Shown here: piece after piece, positions 17,562-25,471 of the stretch
How the letters are laid out: each line of letters begins with the position of its first letter
How positions within the stretch are numbered: position 1 is the first letter of the stretch
Source: Streptomyces durocortorensis
GTDB taxonomy: Bacteria > Actinomycetota > Actinomycetes > Streptomycetales > Streptomycetaceae
Assembly: GCF_031760065.1 (NCBI RefSeq)
Contig: NZ_CP134500.1
Location: 62,001 to 126,000, forward strand
Reading direction: 5' to 3'
Length of the DNA stretch: 64,000 nucleotides
Made by a program: the position numbers and the translations under genes
Notes under the pieces: model-generated
What the model was told of the DNA's origin: nothing
What the model saw: only the letters and a program-made list of their open reading frames with translations
The model's database searches: none

Positions 17562-19295
17562 TCAGCTCGTGGCGGCGGGCGGCTGGGCTTCCGCGACCGT
17601 CGCGAGCGTGCCGTCGAGGTAGGCAGCCCGGCAGGCCTTGCGCTGGATCTTGCCGCTGGAGGTCTTGGGGAGGGTCCCGGGACGGATCAGGACGGCCTGC
17701 CGCAGTGACAGCCCGTGGGCCTCTCCGACCGCACCGCGGATCGCCGCCTCGACCTCGGCGCACTCGGGGCGGGTCGTCGCTGTCGTCTCGGCGACGACGA
17801 CCGGGTGTTCGCCGTCGGTCCCGCCGTCGACCGAGAACGCGGCGATGCAGCCCGGGCGGATCGCCCGGTGGGCCGTCTCCGCCGACAGTTCCAGGTCCTG
17901 GGGGTAGTGGTTGCGCCCGTCGATCACGAGCAGGTCCTTGAGCCGACCGGTGATGTACAGCTCCCCACCTCGGAGGAAGCCCAGGTCGCCCGTGCGCAGG
18001 AAGCCGCCCCGGCCGTCCTTCAGGGAGGCCCGGAACGCCTCGCGGGTCGCCCGCGCGTTGCGCCAGTACCCCTGGGTGACGCTCGGCCCGGCGACCCACA
18101 CCTCCCCGATCCCGCCCTCGGGGCACTCCTGTTGCTCGTCGTCGGCGATGACCACGGTGAGGCCGGCGCCGGGCGGGCCGCAGCTGACCAGCTCGCTGCC
18201 CGTCTCCGTTCGCTCACCGGGCCGCGGGGCCGTCATCGGCTCCAGGCCGACCGGTCCGCCGCTCACCATCAGCGTCGCCTCCGCGAGGCCGTAGCCGGGG
18301 TGCAGTGCCTCTCGGCGGAACCCGGCCGGGGCGAAGGTGTCCGCGAACCGCCGCAGCGTCGCGGCCCGTACCGGCTCGGCCGCGTTCAGCGCCACCCGCC
18401 ACCGGCTCAGATCGAGGCCTTCGAGCAGCCCGGGCGTGGCGTCGCGCAGACAGAGTTCGTACGCGAAGTTGGGCCCGCCGCTGGTGTGCGCCCGGTACCG
18501 CGACAGCGCCGTCAGCCAGCGCTCGGGCTTCTGCAGGAAGTGCAGCGGGGAGAAGAGGGTGGATGTCCCGCCCAGGAAGAGGTTGTTCAGCACCGGGGCG
18601 ATGAGGCCGAGGTCGTGGTGGACGGGAAGCCAGCTGACGTAGAGCTCCCCGCCCCACTCCTCGACCGTCTCGGGGGTGTGGCCCATGCCCCGGGACAGGA
18701 CGCGCTGATTGTCCATCAGGTTCGCGTGGCTCACCATCACTCCGCGCGGGGCGGAGGTGGAGCCCGAGGTGTACTGGAGGAAGGCCAGCGAGTCCGGTGC
18801 GATGGCGGGCGGGCGCCAGGCGGCCTCCGCCTCGTCGGGGATGTCCTCCGTGGCGATGCAGAGGGCGGTGTCCAGCTCCGGGAGGTGTTCGGCCGTCGCG
18901 CCGAGCTCGGCGATCACCTGTTTGCTGCCCAGGATCACCGTGGCGTCCGCGTCGGCGATCAGTCGCCGTACCCGGGCGACGGCCCGTTGGCTCTGCTTGC
19001 GGCCCTGGGGCGGCAGGCCGGGTACCGCCACGACGGCGGCAGCCAGGCAGCCCAGATAGGTGCCGATGAACTCCAGGCCGGGCGGATGGAGCAGGATCGC
19101 CCGGGTTCCGGCGAGGCCCTGCTCCTGCAGATGGCCGCCGATGGCCCGGGAGCGCCGGGCCAGGTGGCCGTAGGTCCATTCCTGGACCTCGCCGTCGCAG
19201 TCCCCGTCGGCCAGGAAGCGGAAGGCGATCTTCTCGGGGTGCAGCGACGCCTGCGTCAGCAGTACGTCGACCATCGAGCGAGCCGATTCGGGCAT
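17562..19295 (-). CDS. Fatty acyl-AMP ligase, first of three (577 aa)
   Basis: ATG 19295 with GGGAGGGACC upstream. Adenylation motifs are all present: YTSGSTSAPRGVMVSH, SWLPVHHDLGLI, SGGPNFAYELC, GYGLAEATLMVSGG, RTGDLGFLRGGELYITGR and the terminal PKTSSGKIQR lysine. HHDLGLI and GPNFAYELC are typical of FAALs, which activate fatty acids as acyl-adenylates and pass them to a carrier protein and not to CoA. It is the first gene of the operon and lies directly upstream of a PKS that begins with a carrier domain, so it most likely loads the PKS starter on Ser54 of that protein. Divergent from the first TetR gene, with operator sites B1 and B2 between them. Confidence 0.92.
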   Translation of the reverse strand: MPESARSMVDVLLTQASLHPEKIAFRFLADGDCDGEVQEWTYGHLARRSRAIGGHLQEQGLAGTRAILLHPPGLEFIGTYLGCLAAAVVAVPGLPPQGRKQSQRAVARVRRLIADADATVILGSKQVIAELGATAEHLPELDTALCIATEDIPDEAEAAWRPPAIAPDSLAFLQYTSGSTSAPRGVMVSHANLMDNQRVLSRGMGHTPETVEEWGGELYVSWLPVHHDLGLIAPVLNNLFLGGTSTLFSPLHFLQKPERWLTALSRYRAHTSGGPNFAYELCLRDATPGLLEGLDLSRWRVALNAAEPVRAATLRRFADTFAPAGFRREALHPGYGLAEATLMVSGGPVGLEPMTAPRPGERTETGSELVSCGPPGAGLTVVIADDEQQECPEGGIGEVWVAGPSVTQGYWRNARATREAFRASLKDGRGGFLRTGDLGFLRGGELYITGRLKDLLVIDGRNHYPQDLELSAETAHRAIRPGCIAAFSVDGGTDGEHPVVVAETTATTRPECAEVEAAIRGAVGEAHGLSLRQAVLIRPGTLPKTSSGKIQRKACRAAYLDGTLATVAEAQPPAATS

Positions 19296-19357
19296 CGGTT
19301 GGTCCCTCCCCCATTGCACGGCGTACCGGCGGTGAACGGAACGGACGGTAATCTTAT

Positions 19358-19374
19358 CGCACGACCGTTCGCAC
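19358..19374. promoter_or_regulatory. TetR-type operator, site B1
   Basis: CGCACGACCGTTCGCAC lies between the divergent FAAL and TetR genes, 63 bp from the FAAL start. Its core GCACGACCGTTCG matches sites C1 and F1. Flanking TTAT and TTATACT sequences could be -10 elements on either strand. Confidence 0.7.
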
Positions 19375-19396
19375 ACTTATACTCTCACACACTGAA

Positions 19397-19412
19397 CGCA
19401 CAGTCGTCTACT
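19397..19412. promoter_or_regulatory. TetR-type operator, degenerate site B2
   Basis: CGCACAGTCGTCTACT lies about 40 bp from B1, nearer the TetR start. The same pair (a good site, then GCACGGTCGTCCACT about 38 bp later) precedes the second TetR gene, which makes an otherwise weak match believable. Confidence 0.5.
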
Positions 19413-19474
19413 TTCTCAGTACACTGAACCTTGCACGGCACCACGAGGGTCCGGCCCAGGAAGGGTAGGCAGAC

Positions 19475-20119
19475 ATGGCAGCGACACACACCGACGGGCG
19501 GATCGCGCGCGGGAACCAGACGCGTCAACTGATCCTCAAGCGCGCCGTGGACATCGCCTCCGTCGATGGCCTGGAAGGCCTCTCCCTGGGACAGCTCGCG
19601 ACCGAGCTGAAGCTCAGCAAGAGCGGGGTGTTCGCCCTGTTCGGCTCCAAGGAGGACCTCCAGCTCGCCACGGTCCGGGCCGCCATCAAGGTCTACCTGG
19701 AGCATGTCGTCCAGCCGGCCCGCGATCTGCCGCCGGGGATCGGCCACCTGTGGCGGGTGTGCGACGGCTGGCTCGACTACTCCCGGCAGCGGGTGTTCCC
19801 GGGTGGCTGCTTCTTCTACTCGGTCTCGGCCGAGTACGACGCCCGGCAGGGCAAGGTCCACGACATCCTCGCGGCGGCACGCACCAACTGGGTCACGTTC
19901 CTCGAACAGTCCGTGCGGGACGCGCAGGTGGCGGGCGAGATCGACGCGGAGGCCGACGTGCCCCAGCTCGTGTTCGAGCTCGCCGCGCTCATGGAGATGG
20001 CCAACGCCGAGTCCGTCCTGCACAACGAGTTCAGCAGCTACGACAAGGCGGCCAAGGCCATCCTCAACCGTCTGCGCGGGGTGGCGACCGACCCGTCCCT
20101 GGTCCCCGGCTCCCCCTGA
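19475..20119 (+). CDS. TetR family regulator, paralogue 1 (214 aa)
   Basis: ATG 19475. Residues 10-60 form the TetR helix-turn-helix: ILKRAVDIASVDGLEGLSLG, then LATELKLSKSGVFALFGSKEDL. The ligand domain has GGCFFYSVSAEYDA and ALMEMANAESVLHNEFSSYD, both found again in the TetR at 54756; the two are close paralogues, ending alike (RGVATDPSL). It is divergent from the FAAL-PKS operon with operator pair B1/B2 between. TetR proteins normally repress and release DNA on binding a small ligand; here the ligand could be an acyl intermediate or the end product, which is inference. It probably acts on the whole set of palindromes. Confidence 0.92.
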   Translation: MAATHTDGRIARGNQTRQLILKRAVDIASVDGLEGLSLGQLATELKLSKSGVFALFGSKEDLQLATVRAAIKVYLEHVVQPARDLPPGIGHLWRVCDGWLDYSRQRVFPGGCFFYSVSAEYDARQGKVHDILAAARTNWVTFLEQSVRDAQVAGEIDAEADVPQLVFELAALMEMANAESVLHNEFSSYDKAAKAILNRLRGVATDPSLVPGSP

Positions 20120-20137
20120 CACGACGGCCGTCACGCG

Positions 20138-20172
20138 GTCGGCGAGGACCCGGAAACGAAGCCCTCGCCGAC
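20138..20172. terminator. Terminator-like hairpin between TetR and fabI
   Basis: GTCGGCGAGG (20138-20147) pairs perfectly with CCTCGCCGAC (20163-20172) across a 15-base loop, in the short gap between convergent genes. Confidence 0.55.
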
Positions 20173-20190
20173 TGCCGCCGAAGGACGGTG

Positions 20191-20970
20191 TCACGCCCCG
20201 ATGGCGTGCACCCCTCCGTCGACATGGACGATCTCGCCCGTCGTACGGGGGAACCAGTCCGAGAGCAGCGCGACGACCGCACGGGCCGCGGGCTCCGGAT
20301 CGGACAGGTCCCAGCCGATGGGGGCCCGGGTGTTCCACACCTCGCGGAACGTCTCGAACCCCGGGATGGACTTGGCCGCCATCGTCTTGATCGGCCCGGC
20401 GGCCACCAGGTTGCAGCGGATGCCGTGCGGCCCGAGATCCCGGGCGACATAGCGCGAGGTGGATTCGAGGGCGGCCTTGGCCACCCCCATCCAGTCGTAC
20501 GCGGGCCAGGCGACCTGCGCATCGAAGTCCAGGCCCACGATCGACCCGCCGCGCTCCTCCATGAGGGGCAGGGCCGCCACGGCCAGGGCCTTCAGGGAGT
20601 ACGCGGACACCTCGACGGCCGTGGCGACGGAGTCCCACCCGGCCTGGAGGAAGTTGCCCCCGAGCGCGTCCTGCGGGGCGAAGGCGATGGAGTGCACCAC
20701 CCCGTCGAGCCGGGCGTCCGGGCCGACGCTCTCCCTGATCCGGCCCGCGAGGCTCTCCAGGTGCCCCTTGTCCTGGACGTCGAGTTCGATCAGCGGCGCA
20801 GGCCGGGGCAACCGCCTGGCGATGCGTTCGACCAGACCGAGCCGGCCGTACCCGGTGAGCACCACCTCGGCGCCCTGCTCCTGGGCGATCCGGGCGGTGT
20901 GGAAGGCGATGGAGGACTCCATCAGCACCCCGGTCACCAGAATCCGCTTACCCGTGAGTATCCCGCTCAT
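20191..20970 (-). CDS. fabI: Enoyl-[acyl carrier protein] reductase, FabI/InhA type (259 aa)
   Basis: ATG 20970 overlaps the stop of the upstream hydrolase by 4 bp. It is a full-length FabI: N-terminal MSGILTGKRILVTGVLMESSIAFHTA (nucleotide loop), HSIAFAPQDALGG, then Tyr158 and Lys165 in YDWMGVAKAALES, the same positions as the catalytic pair of InhA, and the end TGEIVHVDGGVHAIGA. FabI reduces enoyl-ACP with NADH in fatty acid synthesis. Streptomyces has a housekeeping copy, so this one is either a dedicated ER acting in trans (the PKS lacks an ER) or a resistant duplicate protecting the host from an enoyl-reductase inhibitor. Sequence alone does not separate the two. Confidence 0.93.
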   Translation of the reverse strand: MSGILTGKRILVTGVLMESSIAFHTARIAQEQGAEVVLTGYGRLGLVERIARRLPRPAPLIELDVQDKGHLESLAGRIRESVGPDARLDGVVHSIAFAPQDALGGNFLQAGWDSVATAVEVSAYSLKALAVAALPLMEERGGSIVGLDFDAQVAWPAYDWMGVAKAALESTSRYVARDLGPHGIRCNLVAAGPIKTMAAKSIPGFETFREVWNTRAPIGWDLSDPEPAARAVVALLSDWFPRTTGEIVHVDGGVHAIGA

Positions 20971-21830
20971 CGCGCCGCCACCTCGGCCTTCCGCTCCCGC
21001 ACGCCCTCGCCCGCCGTGACGAAGTCCGCTATCTCCTGGACGACTTGGGGCGCGCCCAGGATGCGCTGGTGCCCCAGCCTGCGCGTGACGACCAGCCGGG
21101 CCCGGTCGCCGAAGGCCTCGGCGATGCGCCTCCCCTGGCCGACATCGACCATGGTGTCGTCCTCGTCGTGGATGACCAGGAGCGGAACCGTCACGTTTCC
21201 GGAGCCGCGGAAGACCGAGAAGCGGGACCACATGTCCGCCTCCCCCGGGTACACCTGCCTCTCCAGGCGGCCCCGCACCTCCGCGTCGAGGTGCGGTTCG
21301 AGGTTCAGCCCGACGGTGAACGCGTCCACCAGGTAGGCGAAGTCGGGGACCGCGCTGATCGCCACGACCCGACGGGCGCGCACCCCTTCCTGAAGGGCGA
21401 CGAAGGTCGCCGTGGCACCGAAGGAGTGCGCCACGATGGCCTCGAACTCGCCGTGCACTCGGTGGAGTTCGGTGATGATGTCGAGGTAGTCCAGCATGGT
21501 GGCGGTCTCGCCGGTGGCCTCTCCGTGGCCGGGCGCGTCGAACACCACCGGACTGAAGCCCAGCTCCAGCAGCCGGTCGACGGCCTTCGCGTAGCGCGAC
21601 GCGCGCGACTCCCAGCCGTGGATGAGGAGCACCGGACGCTCACCGTCGCCCCACCGGTGGACGACCGCCACCTCGCCATTGACGGTCAGTTCGCTCGTCC
21701 GGGCGCGCTCCATGACGCTCCGCTCGTCGGGCCTGGGCCTGCTGCGGCCCTGAGGCCGCCGAAAGAGGTCGAACAACTGCTCACCCCGGTCGCTCAGGGC
21801 CACGTCTGCGGCTGCCGTAGCGGGATCCAT
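20967..21830 (-). CDS. Alpha/beta hydrolase, paralogue of the one at 3519 (287 aa)
   Basis: ATG 21830 behind GGAGGG. Landmarks: VLLIHGWESRASRY, VVFDAPGHGE, VAHSFGATAT (Ser elbow), LLVIHDEDDT and LGHQRILG. GDGERPVLLIHGW and the spacing of all motifs match the hydrolase at 3519-4412 (GNGERPVLLVHGW). It is the first gene of a two-gene unit with fabI, transcribed away from site C1. A thioesterase or esterase role in acyl-chain handling is plausible; the substrate is unknown. Confidence 0.85.
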   Translation of the reverse strand: MDPATAAADVALSDRGEQLFDLFRRPQGRSRPRPDERSVMERARTSELTVNGEVAVVHRWGDGERPVLLIHGWESRASRYAKAVDRLLELGFSPVVFDAPGHGEATGETATMLDYLDIITELHRVHGEFEAIVAHSFGATATFVALQEGVRARRVVAISAVPDFAYLVDAFTVGLNLEPHLDAEVRGRLERQVYPGEADMWSRFSVFRGSGNVTVPLLVIHDEDDTMVDVGQGRRIAEAFGDRARLVVTRRLGHQRILGAPQVVQEIADFVTAGEGVRERKAEVAAR

Positions 21831-21870
21831 TCCACACCCTCCAGATCGATCGCGAACGGCCGAGATATTA

Positions 21871-21886
21871 GCACGATCGTTCGCTC
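21871..21886. promoter_or_regulatory. TetR-type operator, site C1
   Basis: GCACGATCGTTCGCTC is 41 bp upstream of the hydrolase-fabI unit and matches the GCACGAYCGTTCG core. Reading towards that unit it is followed by AATATC, a possible -10. Confidence 0.68.
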
Positions 21887-21921
21887 ACATTTAGCGATCA
21901 ACCGCACGGAACCATAAACAT

Positions 21922-21937
21922 GCACGGACGGTCGTGC
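21922..21937. promoter_or_regulatory. TetR-type operator, site C2
   Basis: GCACGGACGGTCGTGC is a near-perfect dyad (GCACG/CGTGC) immediately followed by TAATGT, a plausible -10 for the nine-gene plus-strand operon that begins at 21977. Same layout as site A. Confidence 0.7.
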
Positions 21938-21976
21938 TAATGTCTCCACGGTCAACTCTCCCCTTTGGAGGCCGGT

Positions 21977-22150
21977 ATGACGCCCCCGCACTCCGCTTCC
22001 CCCGTCGGTGAAGCGCTCGACACCAGCCCCGGCCCGAACCAGTGGATCAAGGACCACTTGGACGGCCTGATCGATGAGCACCTGCTGCCGGACACCCCCT
22101 CGTCCGTCACCGCCACCCCGTCACCGTCCGAGGAGAAGCTGCTGCCATGA
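21977..22150 (+). CDS. Small unknown protein heading the operon (57 aa)
   Basis: ATG 21977 with GGAG seven bases before, 39 bp after operator C2. The product has a disordered Pro/Ser N-terminus, a central amphipathic helix (NQWIKDHLDGLIDEHLLPD) and a Ser/Thr/Pro/Glu tail. No leader-peptide cleavage motif, no cysteines and no membrane segment. Its stop overlaps the next start (ATGA), so it is coupled to the patatin-like gene. It could be a docking or stabilising partner, or a short peptide whose translation sets the operon's level. I do not recognise a family. Confidence 0.6.
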   Translation: MTPPHSASPVGEALDTSPGPNQWIKDHLDGLIDEHLLPDTPSSVTATPSPSEEKLLP

Positions 22151-23097
22151 CCGATGCGGACACCACACAGCGCCTGGGTATCGCCGTCGCCTCCGGAATG
22201 CTCAAGGGCGTGTACGGCCACGGCGTGCTGTCGGCCTTCGAGGAGCGGGGGCTGCGCGCGCAGGTGTACGGGGCGGCCTCCTCCTCCGGGCTCTCCGGGG
22301 GCCTCGCCGCGATCGGCCACGCCCGGCAGACCGGCGTGGACTACTGGATCGGTGCGGCCGGGGGCGTGGCGGAGAAGGGCATGAGCCGCGTCGCGCTCGA
22401 CAGCATCGAGGAATACGGCCCCCTGCTGCGCGAGGGGCTCTTCCGCCCCGGGGCACCGGAGTTTCTGCTGGCCACCAGCAAGGTCACCAACGCGGCGGCA
22501 GCCGAGACCACCCAGGGGCCGGGGGCCAAGGCGCTCGGCAAGGAGCTGCTGCGCAACGTCTTCTCCGGGGACCGGAGCTGGGTCCAGGCGAACCTGGCCG
22601 CCGCCGTGTTCTCCTCGCACGCCGAGGCGGGGGGCGAGGAGCCCCGGCTGACGGCGGAGAACTACGACGCGGTCGCCTACGCCTCGACGCGCATGCTGCA
22701 CGCCTGGGCCCTGCCGGCCGAGGTCGGCGGAGAGGCCTACGTCGACGCCTCCTACACCTGCTCCTGCCCGGCACGGGAGGTGGCGGCCAAGGGCGTGTCC
22801 GTCCTGATCGCGGTCGGCAACGACCCCTTCCCGCTGTTCCGGGACCTCTACGCCTCCGAGGAGGTCGCCGACGGCTCCGTCCTGGACGGGGCGCAGGTCC
22901 TGGTGATCAAGCCGGAGGAGGACCTCAAGCACCTGGGCGTCGACTACGCGGCGGCGTCCCCGGAGGGCCTGGTCAAGGCCTACGAGCGCGGCCTCGACGA
23001 GGGACACCGCTTCGTCGAGCGGCACGCCGGACTGCTCGGCGCGTTCATCGCGGGCAGCGGCGGCCGGACGGACGGGGCAGAGGAGGCCGGAGCGTGA
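22147..23097 (+). CDS. Patatin-like acyl hydrolase or transferase (316 aa)
   Basis: Coupled to the small gene before it (ATGA). The N-terminus LGIAVASGMLKGVYGHGVLSAFEERG matches the patatin oxyanion region, followed by YGAASSSGLSGG at the place of the GxSxG nucleophile (first Gly replaced by Ala), and VDASYTCSCP where patatins have the catalytic Asp in DG(G/A). Patatins use a Ser-Asp dyad to cleave or transfer acyl chains from lipids. The altered motif suggests either an unusual acyl-hydrolase or a transferase. Being first in an operon with an acyl-AMP ligase, it may supply free fatty acid from membrane lipid; that is inference. Confidence 0.72.
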   Translation: MTDADTTQRLGIAVASGMLKGVYGHGVLSAFEERGLRAQVYGAASSSGLSGGLAAIGHARQTGVDYWIGAAGGVAEKGMSRVALDSIEEYGPLLREGLFRPGAPEFLLATSKVTNAAAAETTQGPGAKALGKELLRNVFSGDRSWVQANLAAAVFSSHAEAGGEEPRLTAENYDAVAYASTRMLHAWALPAEVGGEAYVDASYTCSCPAREVAAKGVSVLIAVGNDPFPLFRDLYASEEVADGSVLDGAQVLVIKPEEDLKHLGVDYAAASPEGLVKAYERGLDEGHRFVERHAGLLGAFIAGSGGRTDGAEEAGA

Positions 23098-23444
23098 CGC
23101 ACGTGGTCACCGAGCAGTGCGTCCACTGCAAGTTCGCGGAGTGCATCACCTACTGCCCGGTCGCCTGCTTCCGCGAGGCGGGGACGTTCCTGGTCATCGA
23201 TCCCGACGAGTGCATCGACTGCGGGAACTGCGTGGAGGCGTGTCCCGCCGACGCGATCTACCCGGAGGACGAGCTGCCGCCCGAGCTCATGCCCGCCCTG
23301 GAGTGGAACTCCCGCCTGTCGGCCGAACTGCCCCTGGCCACCACGCGCGTTGTTCCGCTGCCGGACGGCGAGGAGTGGCGGGGGAAGCCCGACAAGTGGG
23401 CCTCGCTGCCGACGGAACAGGCACCGGGTGTCCTCCTTGAGTGA
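23094..23444 (+). CDS. Ferredoxin with two iron-sulphur clusters (116 aa)
   Basis: GTG 23094 overlaps the previous stop (GTGA), with AGGAGG upstream. First cluster motif CVHCKFAECITYCP and second CIDCGNCVEACPADAI, the arrangement of bacterial 7Fe/8Fe ferredoxins (FdxA type, usually about 105 aa). It is a soluble electron carrier. There is no P450 in the window, so likely clients are the diiron desaturase at 58917 or an acyl-chain oxidation step in this operon. The C-terminal 30 residues are Trp/Pro-rich, as in FdxA. Confidence 0.9.
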   Translation: MTHVVTEQCVHCKFAECITYCPVACFREAGTFLVIDPDECIDCGNCVEACPADAIYPEDELPPELMPALEWNSRLSAELPLATTRVVPLPDGEEWRGKPDKWASLPTEQAPGVLLE

Positions 23445-25206
23445 GCACAGCTTCGCCTCTCTGCTGCGCGAGCGGGCGCTCCTGCGGCCCGATGCCGTCG
23501 CCTACCGGTTCGTCGCGGACGACGAGTCCGCCGAGGAGATCACCTACGGTGAGCTCGACGAGCGGGCCCGGGCCGTCGCGGCTGCCGTGCTGGCGGCGGA
23601 CCGGGGGCGGACCGGGCCGGCGCTGCTGCTCTTCGCTCCGGGGCTCGACTACCTCGCGGGCCTCTTCGGCTGCTTCTACGCGGGCGTGCCCGCAGTGCCC
23701 GCCTTTCCGCCGGACGCGAGCCGGCTGTCCCGTACCCTGCCGCGGCTCGCCGCGATCATCGAGGACGCCGGGGCCGATGTCGTCCTGACGACCTCGGATC
23801 TCGCAGCGCTCATGGCGGACTGGCTCGCGACGGCGGTCGACGGGCATGTCCCGCAGGTGATCACGACCGACGCACCGGCCGAGGACGGCGGGCCCGTCCC
23901 GGCGGTCCGCCCGGACGGCCTCGCACTGCTCCAGTACACCTCGGGCTCCACGGCGCTCCCCCGCGGCGTGATGCTCAGTCACACCCGGCTGCTGGCCAAC
24001 TGCCAGGAGATCGCGCGCGCGTTCGGGATGCACCCGGGCAGCTCGGGCGGGCTGTGGCTGCCTCCGTACCACGACATGGGGCTGATCGGCGGAATCCTCG
24101 CCCCGCTGGCCGCCGGGATCCCGGTGACCCTCATGTCGCCGGTGACCTTTCTGCGCCGTCCGACGGCGTGGCTGCGCATGGTCTCCCGGTACGGTGCGAC
24201 GATCACCGGCGCGCCGAACTTCGCGTACGACCTCTGTGTGCGCCGGGCCACGGACGCCGAGGTGGCCGAGCTGGATCTGTCCGGCGTCGAGGTCGCCTTC
24301 ACCGGCGCCGAGCAGGTACGCGCCGAGACGATGGAGCGCTTCGCCGGGCGTTTTAGGCAGAGCGGCTTCCGGCCCGCCTCGTTCTACCCGTGCTACGGGC
24401 TGGCCGAGGCCACCCTGTTCGTCACCGGCGGCAAGCCGCTGGACGGCTGGCGCACGGTGGAGGTGGCCCGGGACGCGCTCGCATCGGCTGCCGCCGCCGT
24501 GCCCGCCGAACCCTCGCAGAGCTCCCGTTCGCTGGTGGGCTGCGGGTACCCGGGGCCCGGCACCCGGCTGCTGATCGCCGATCCGGCCACCCGAGAGCCG
24601 CTGCCGGACGGCGCGGTCGGCGAGATCTGGGTGGACTCGCCCGGGGTCGCCGACGGCTACTGGCGGCGCCCGGAGGAGAGCGCCAGGACGTTCGGCGCGA
24701 GCGCGACGACCGGGGACGGCCCCTATCTGCGCACCGGTGACCTCGGGTTCCTCCGGGACGGCGAGCTGTTCGTGACGGGACGGCTCAAGGACCTGATCGT
24801 CGTCAACGGGCGCAACCTCGATCCGGTCGACGTCGAGCGGGTCTGCGAGGCGTCCGTGCCGGGCATCCGCCGCAACTGCGGAGCTGCCTTCGCGGTGGAC
24901 GGCCCGGACGGGGGCACCGAGCGCCTGGTGGTGGTCTACGAGACCGGCACCGGCGACGAGGAGGGGCACCGGGCGGCCGTCGACGGCATACGGCGGGCCG
25001 TCACGCGGGAGTTCGGCATTCCGCCGTACGCCGTCGTCCTGATCGCACCGCGGACGATCCCCAAGACCTCCAGCGGGAAGGTGCAGCGTCGGCTGACCCG
25101 CCGTATCTGTCTCGCGGGCGGGCTCCAGGAGCTCTTCCGCGACGAGCGGGCGCCGAGTCCCGCCACCGGGCCACACGATCGCATCGACGAAAGAGCCGCA
25201 CGATGA
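23428..25206 (+). CDS. Fatty acyl-AMP ligase, second of three (592 aa)
   Basis: GTG 23428 overlaps the ferredoxin end by 17 bp; TTG 23437 is an alternative. Motifs: LLQYTSGSTALPRGVMLSH, LPPYHDMGLIGG, TGAPNFAYDLC, CYGLAEATLFVTGG, RTGDLGFLRDGELFVTGR, IPKTSSGKVQRR. The HDMGLIG and APNFAYDLC elements are FAAL-like. It should activate a fatty acid for the ACP encoded at 28048, after which the two acyl-CoA dehydrogenase homologues could desaturate the ACP-bound chain. FAAL plus two ACADs plus ACP is the set that builds unsaturated acyl tails in enduracidin- and ramoplanin-type clusters. Confidence 0.92.
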   Translation: MSSLSEHSFASLLRERALLRPDAVAYRFVADDESAEEITYGELDERARAVAAAVLAADRGRTGPALLLFAPGLDYLAGLFGCFYAGVPAVPAFPPDASRLSRTLPRLAAIIEDAGADVVLTTSDLAALMADWLATAVDGHVPQVITTDAPAEDGGPVPAVRPDGLALLQYTSGSTALPRGVMLSHTRLLANCQEIARAFGMHPGSSGGLWLPPYHDMGLIGGILAPLAAGIPVTLMSPVTFLRRPTAWLRMVSRYGATITGAPNFAYDLCVRRATDAEVAELDLSGVEVAFTGAEQVRAETMERFAGRFRQSGFRPASFYPCYGLAEATLFVTGGKPLDGWRTVEVARDALASAAAAVPAEPSQSSRSLVGCGYPGPGTRLLIADPATREPLPDGAVGEIWVDSPGVADGYWRRPEESARTFGASATTGDGPYLRTGDLGFLRDGELFVTGRLKDLIVVNGRNLDPVDVERVCEASVPGIRRNCGAAFAVDGPDGGTERLVVVYETGTGDEEGHRAAVDGIRRAVTREFGIPPYAVVLIAPRTIPKTSSGKVQRRLTRRICLAGGLQELFRDERAPSPATGPHDRIDERAAR

Positions 25207-25469
25207 TCTTCAAGGTGAGGGGCGTCCTGCTCCGGTTCACGGACTACGAGAACGAGATCGAGATCGAAGCGACGACGGTCCGGGCCGGGCTGGCCGGGCT
25301 GACCGAACGCTACCCCCACCTGGGCGAGGTGCTGCTCGACCGCACGGGCGAGGTGCGCCCGACACATCTGATCGCTCTGAACGGCGAGCGGCTCACCAGG
25401 AGCGAGCTGGAGCGCGAGGCGGCCGAGGACGACCGGGTGGACATCGTCACCGCGGTCTCCGGAGGCTAG
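25203..25469 (+). CDS. ThiS/MoaD-like ubiquitin-fold protein ending in Gly-Gly (88 aa)
   Basis: ATG 25203 overlaps the FAAL stop (ATGA). The protein is short, beta-grasp in pattern, and ends VDIVTAVSGG with the two glycines at the very C-terminus. In the family (ThiS, MoaD, sulphur carriers of several antibiotic pathways) that GG is adenylated by an E1-like enzyme and turned into a thiocarboxylate that donates sulphur. Central LIALNGERL also fits MoaD. No E1-like or JAMM protease gene is visible here, so it would use a partner encoded elsewhere. It may feed sulphur into the product, or serve a non-sulphur role. Family call good, role open. Confidence 0.78.
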   Translation: MIFKVRGVLLRFTDYENEIEIEATTVRAGLAGLTERYPHLGEVLLDRTGEVRPTHLIALNGERLTRSELEREAAEDDRVDIVTAVSGG

Positions 25470-25471
25470 GG

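Noticed and set aside
17362..18126. Extension of the PKS frame into the FAAL gene
   Set aside because: The added sequence has no domain pattern and overlaps the well-defined ligase frame.
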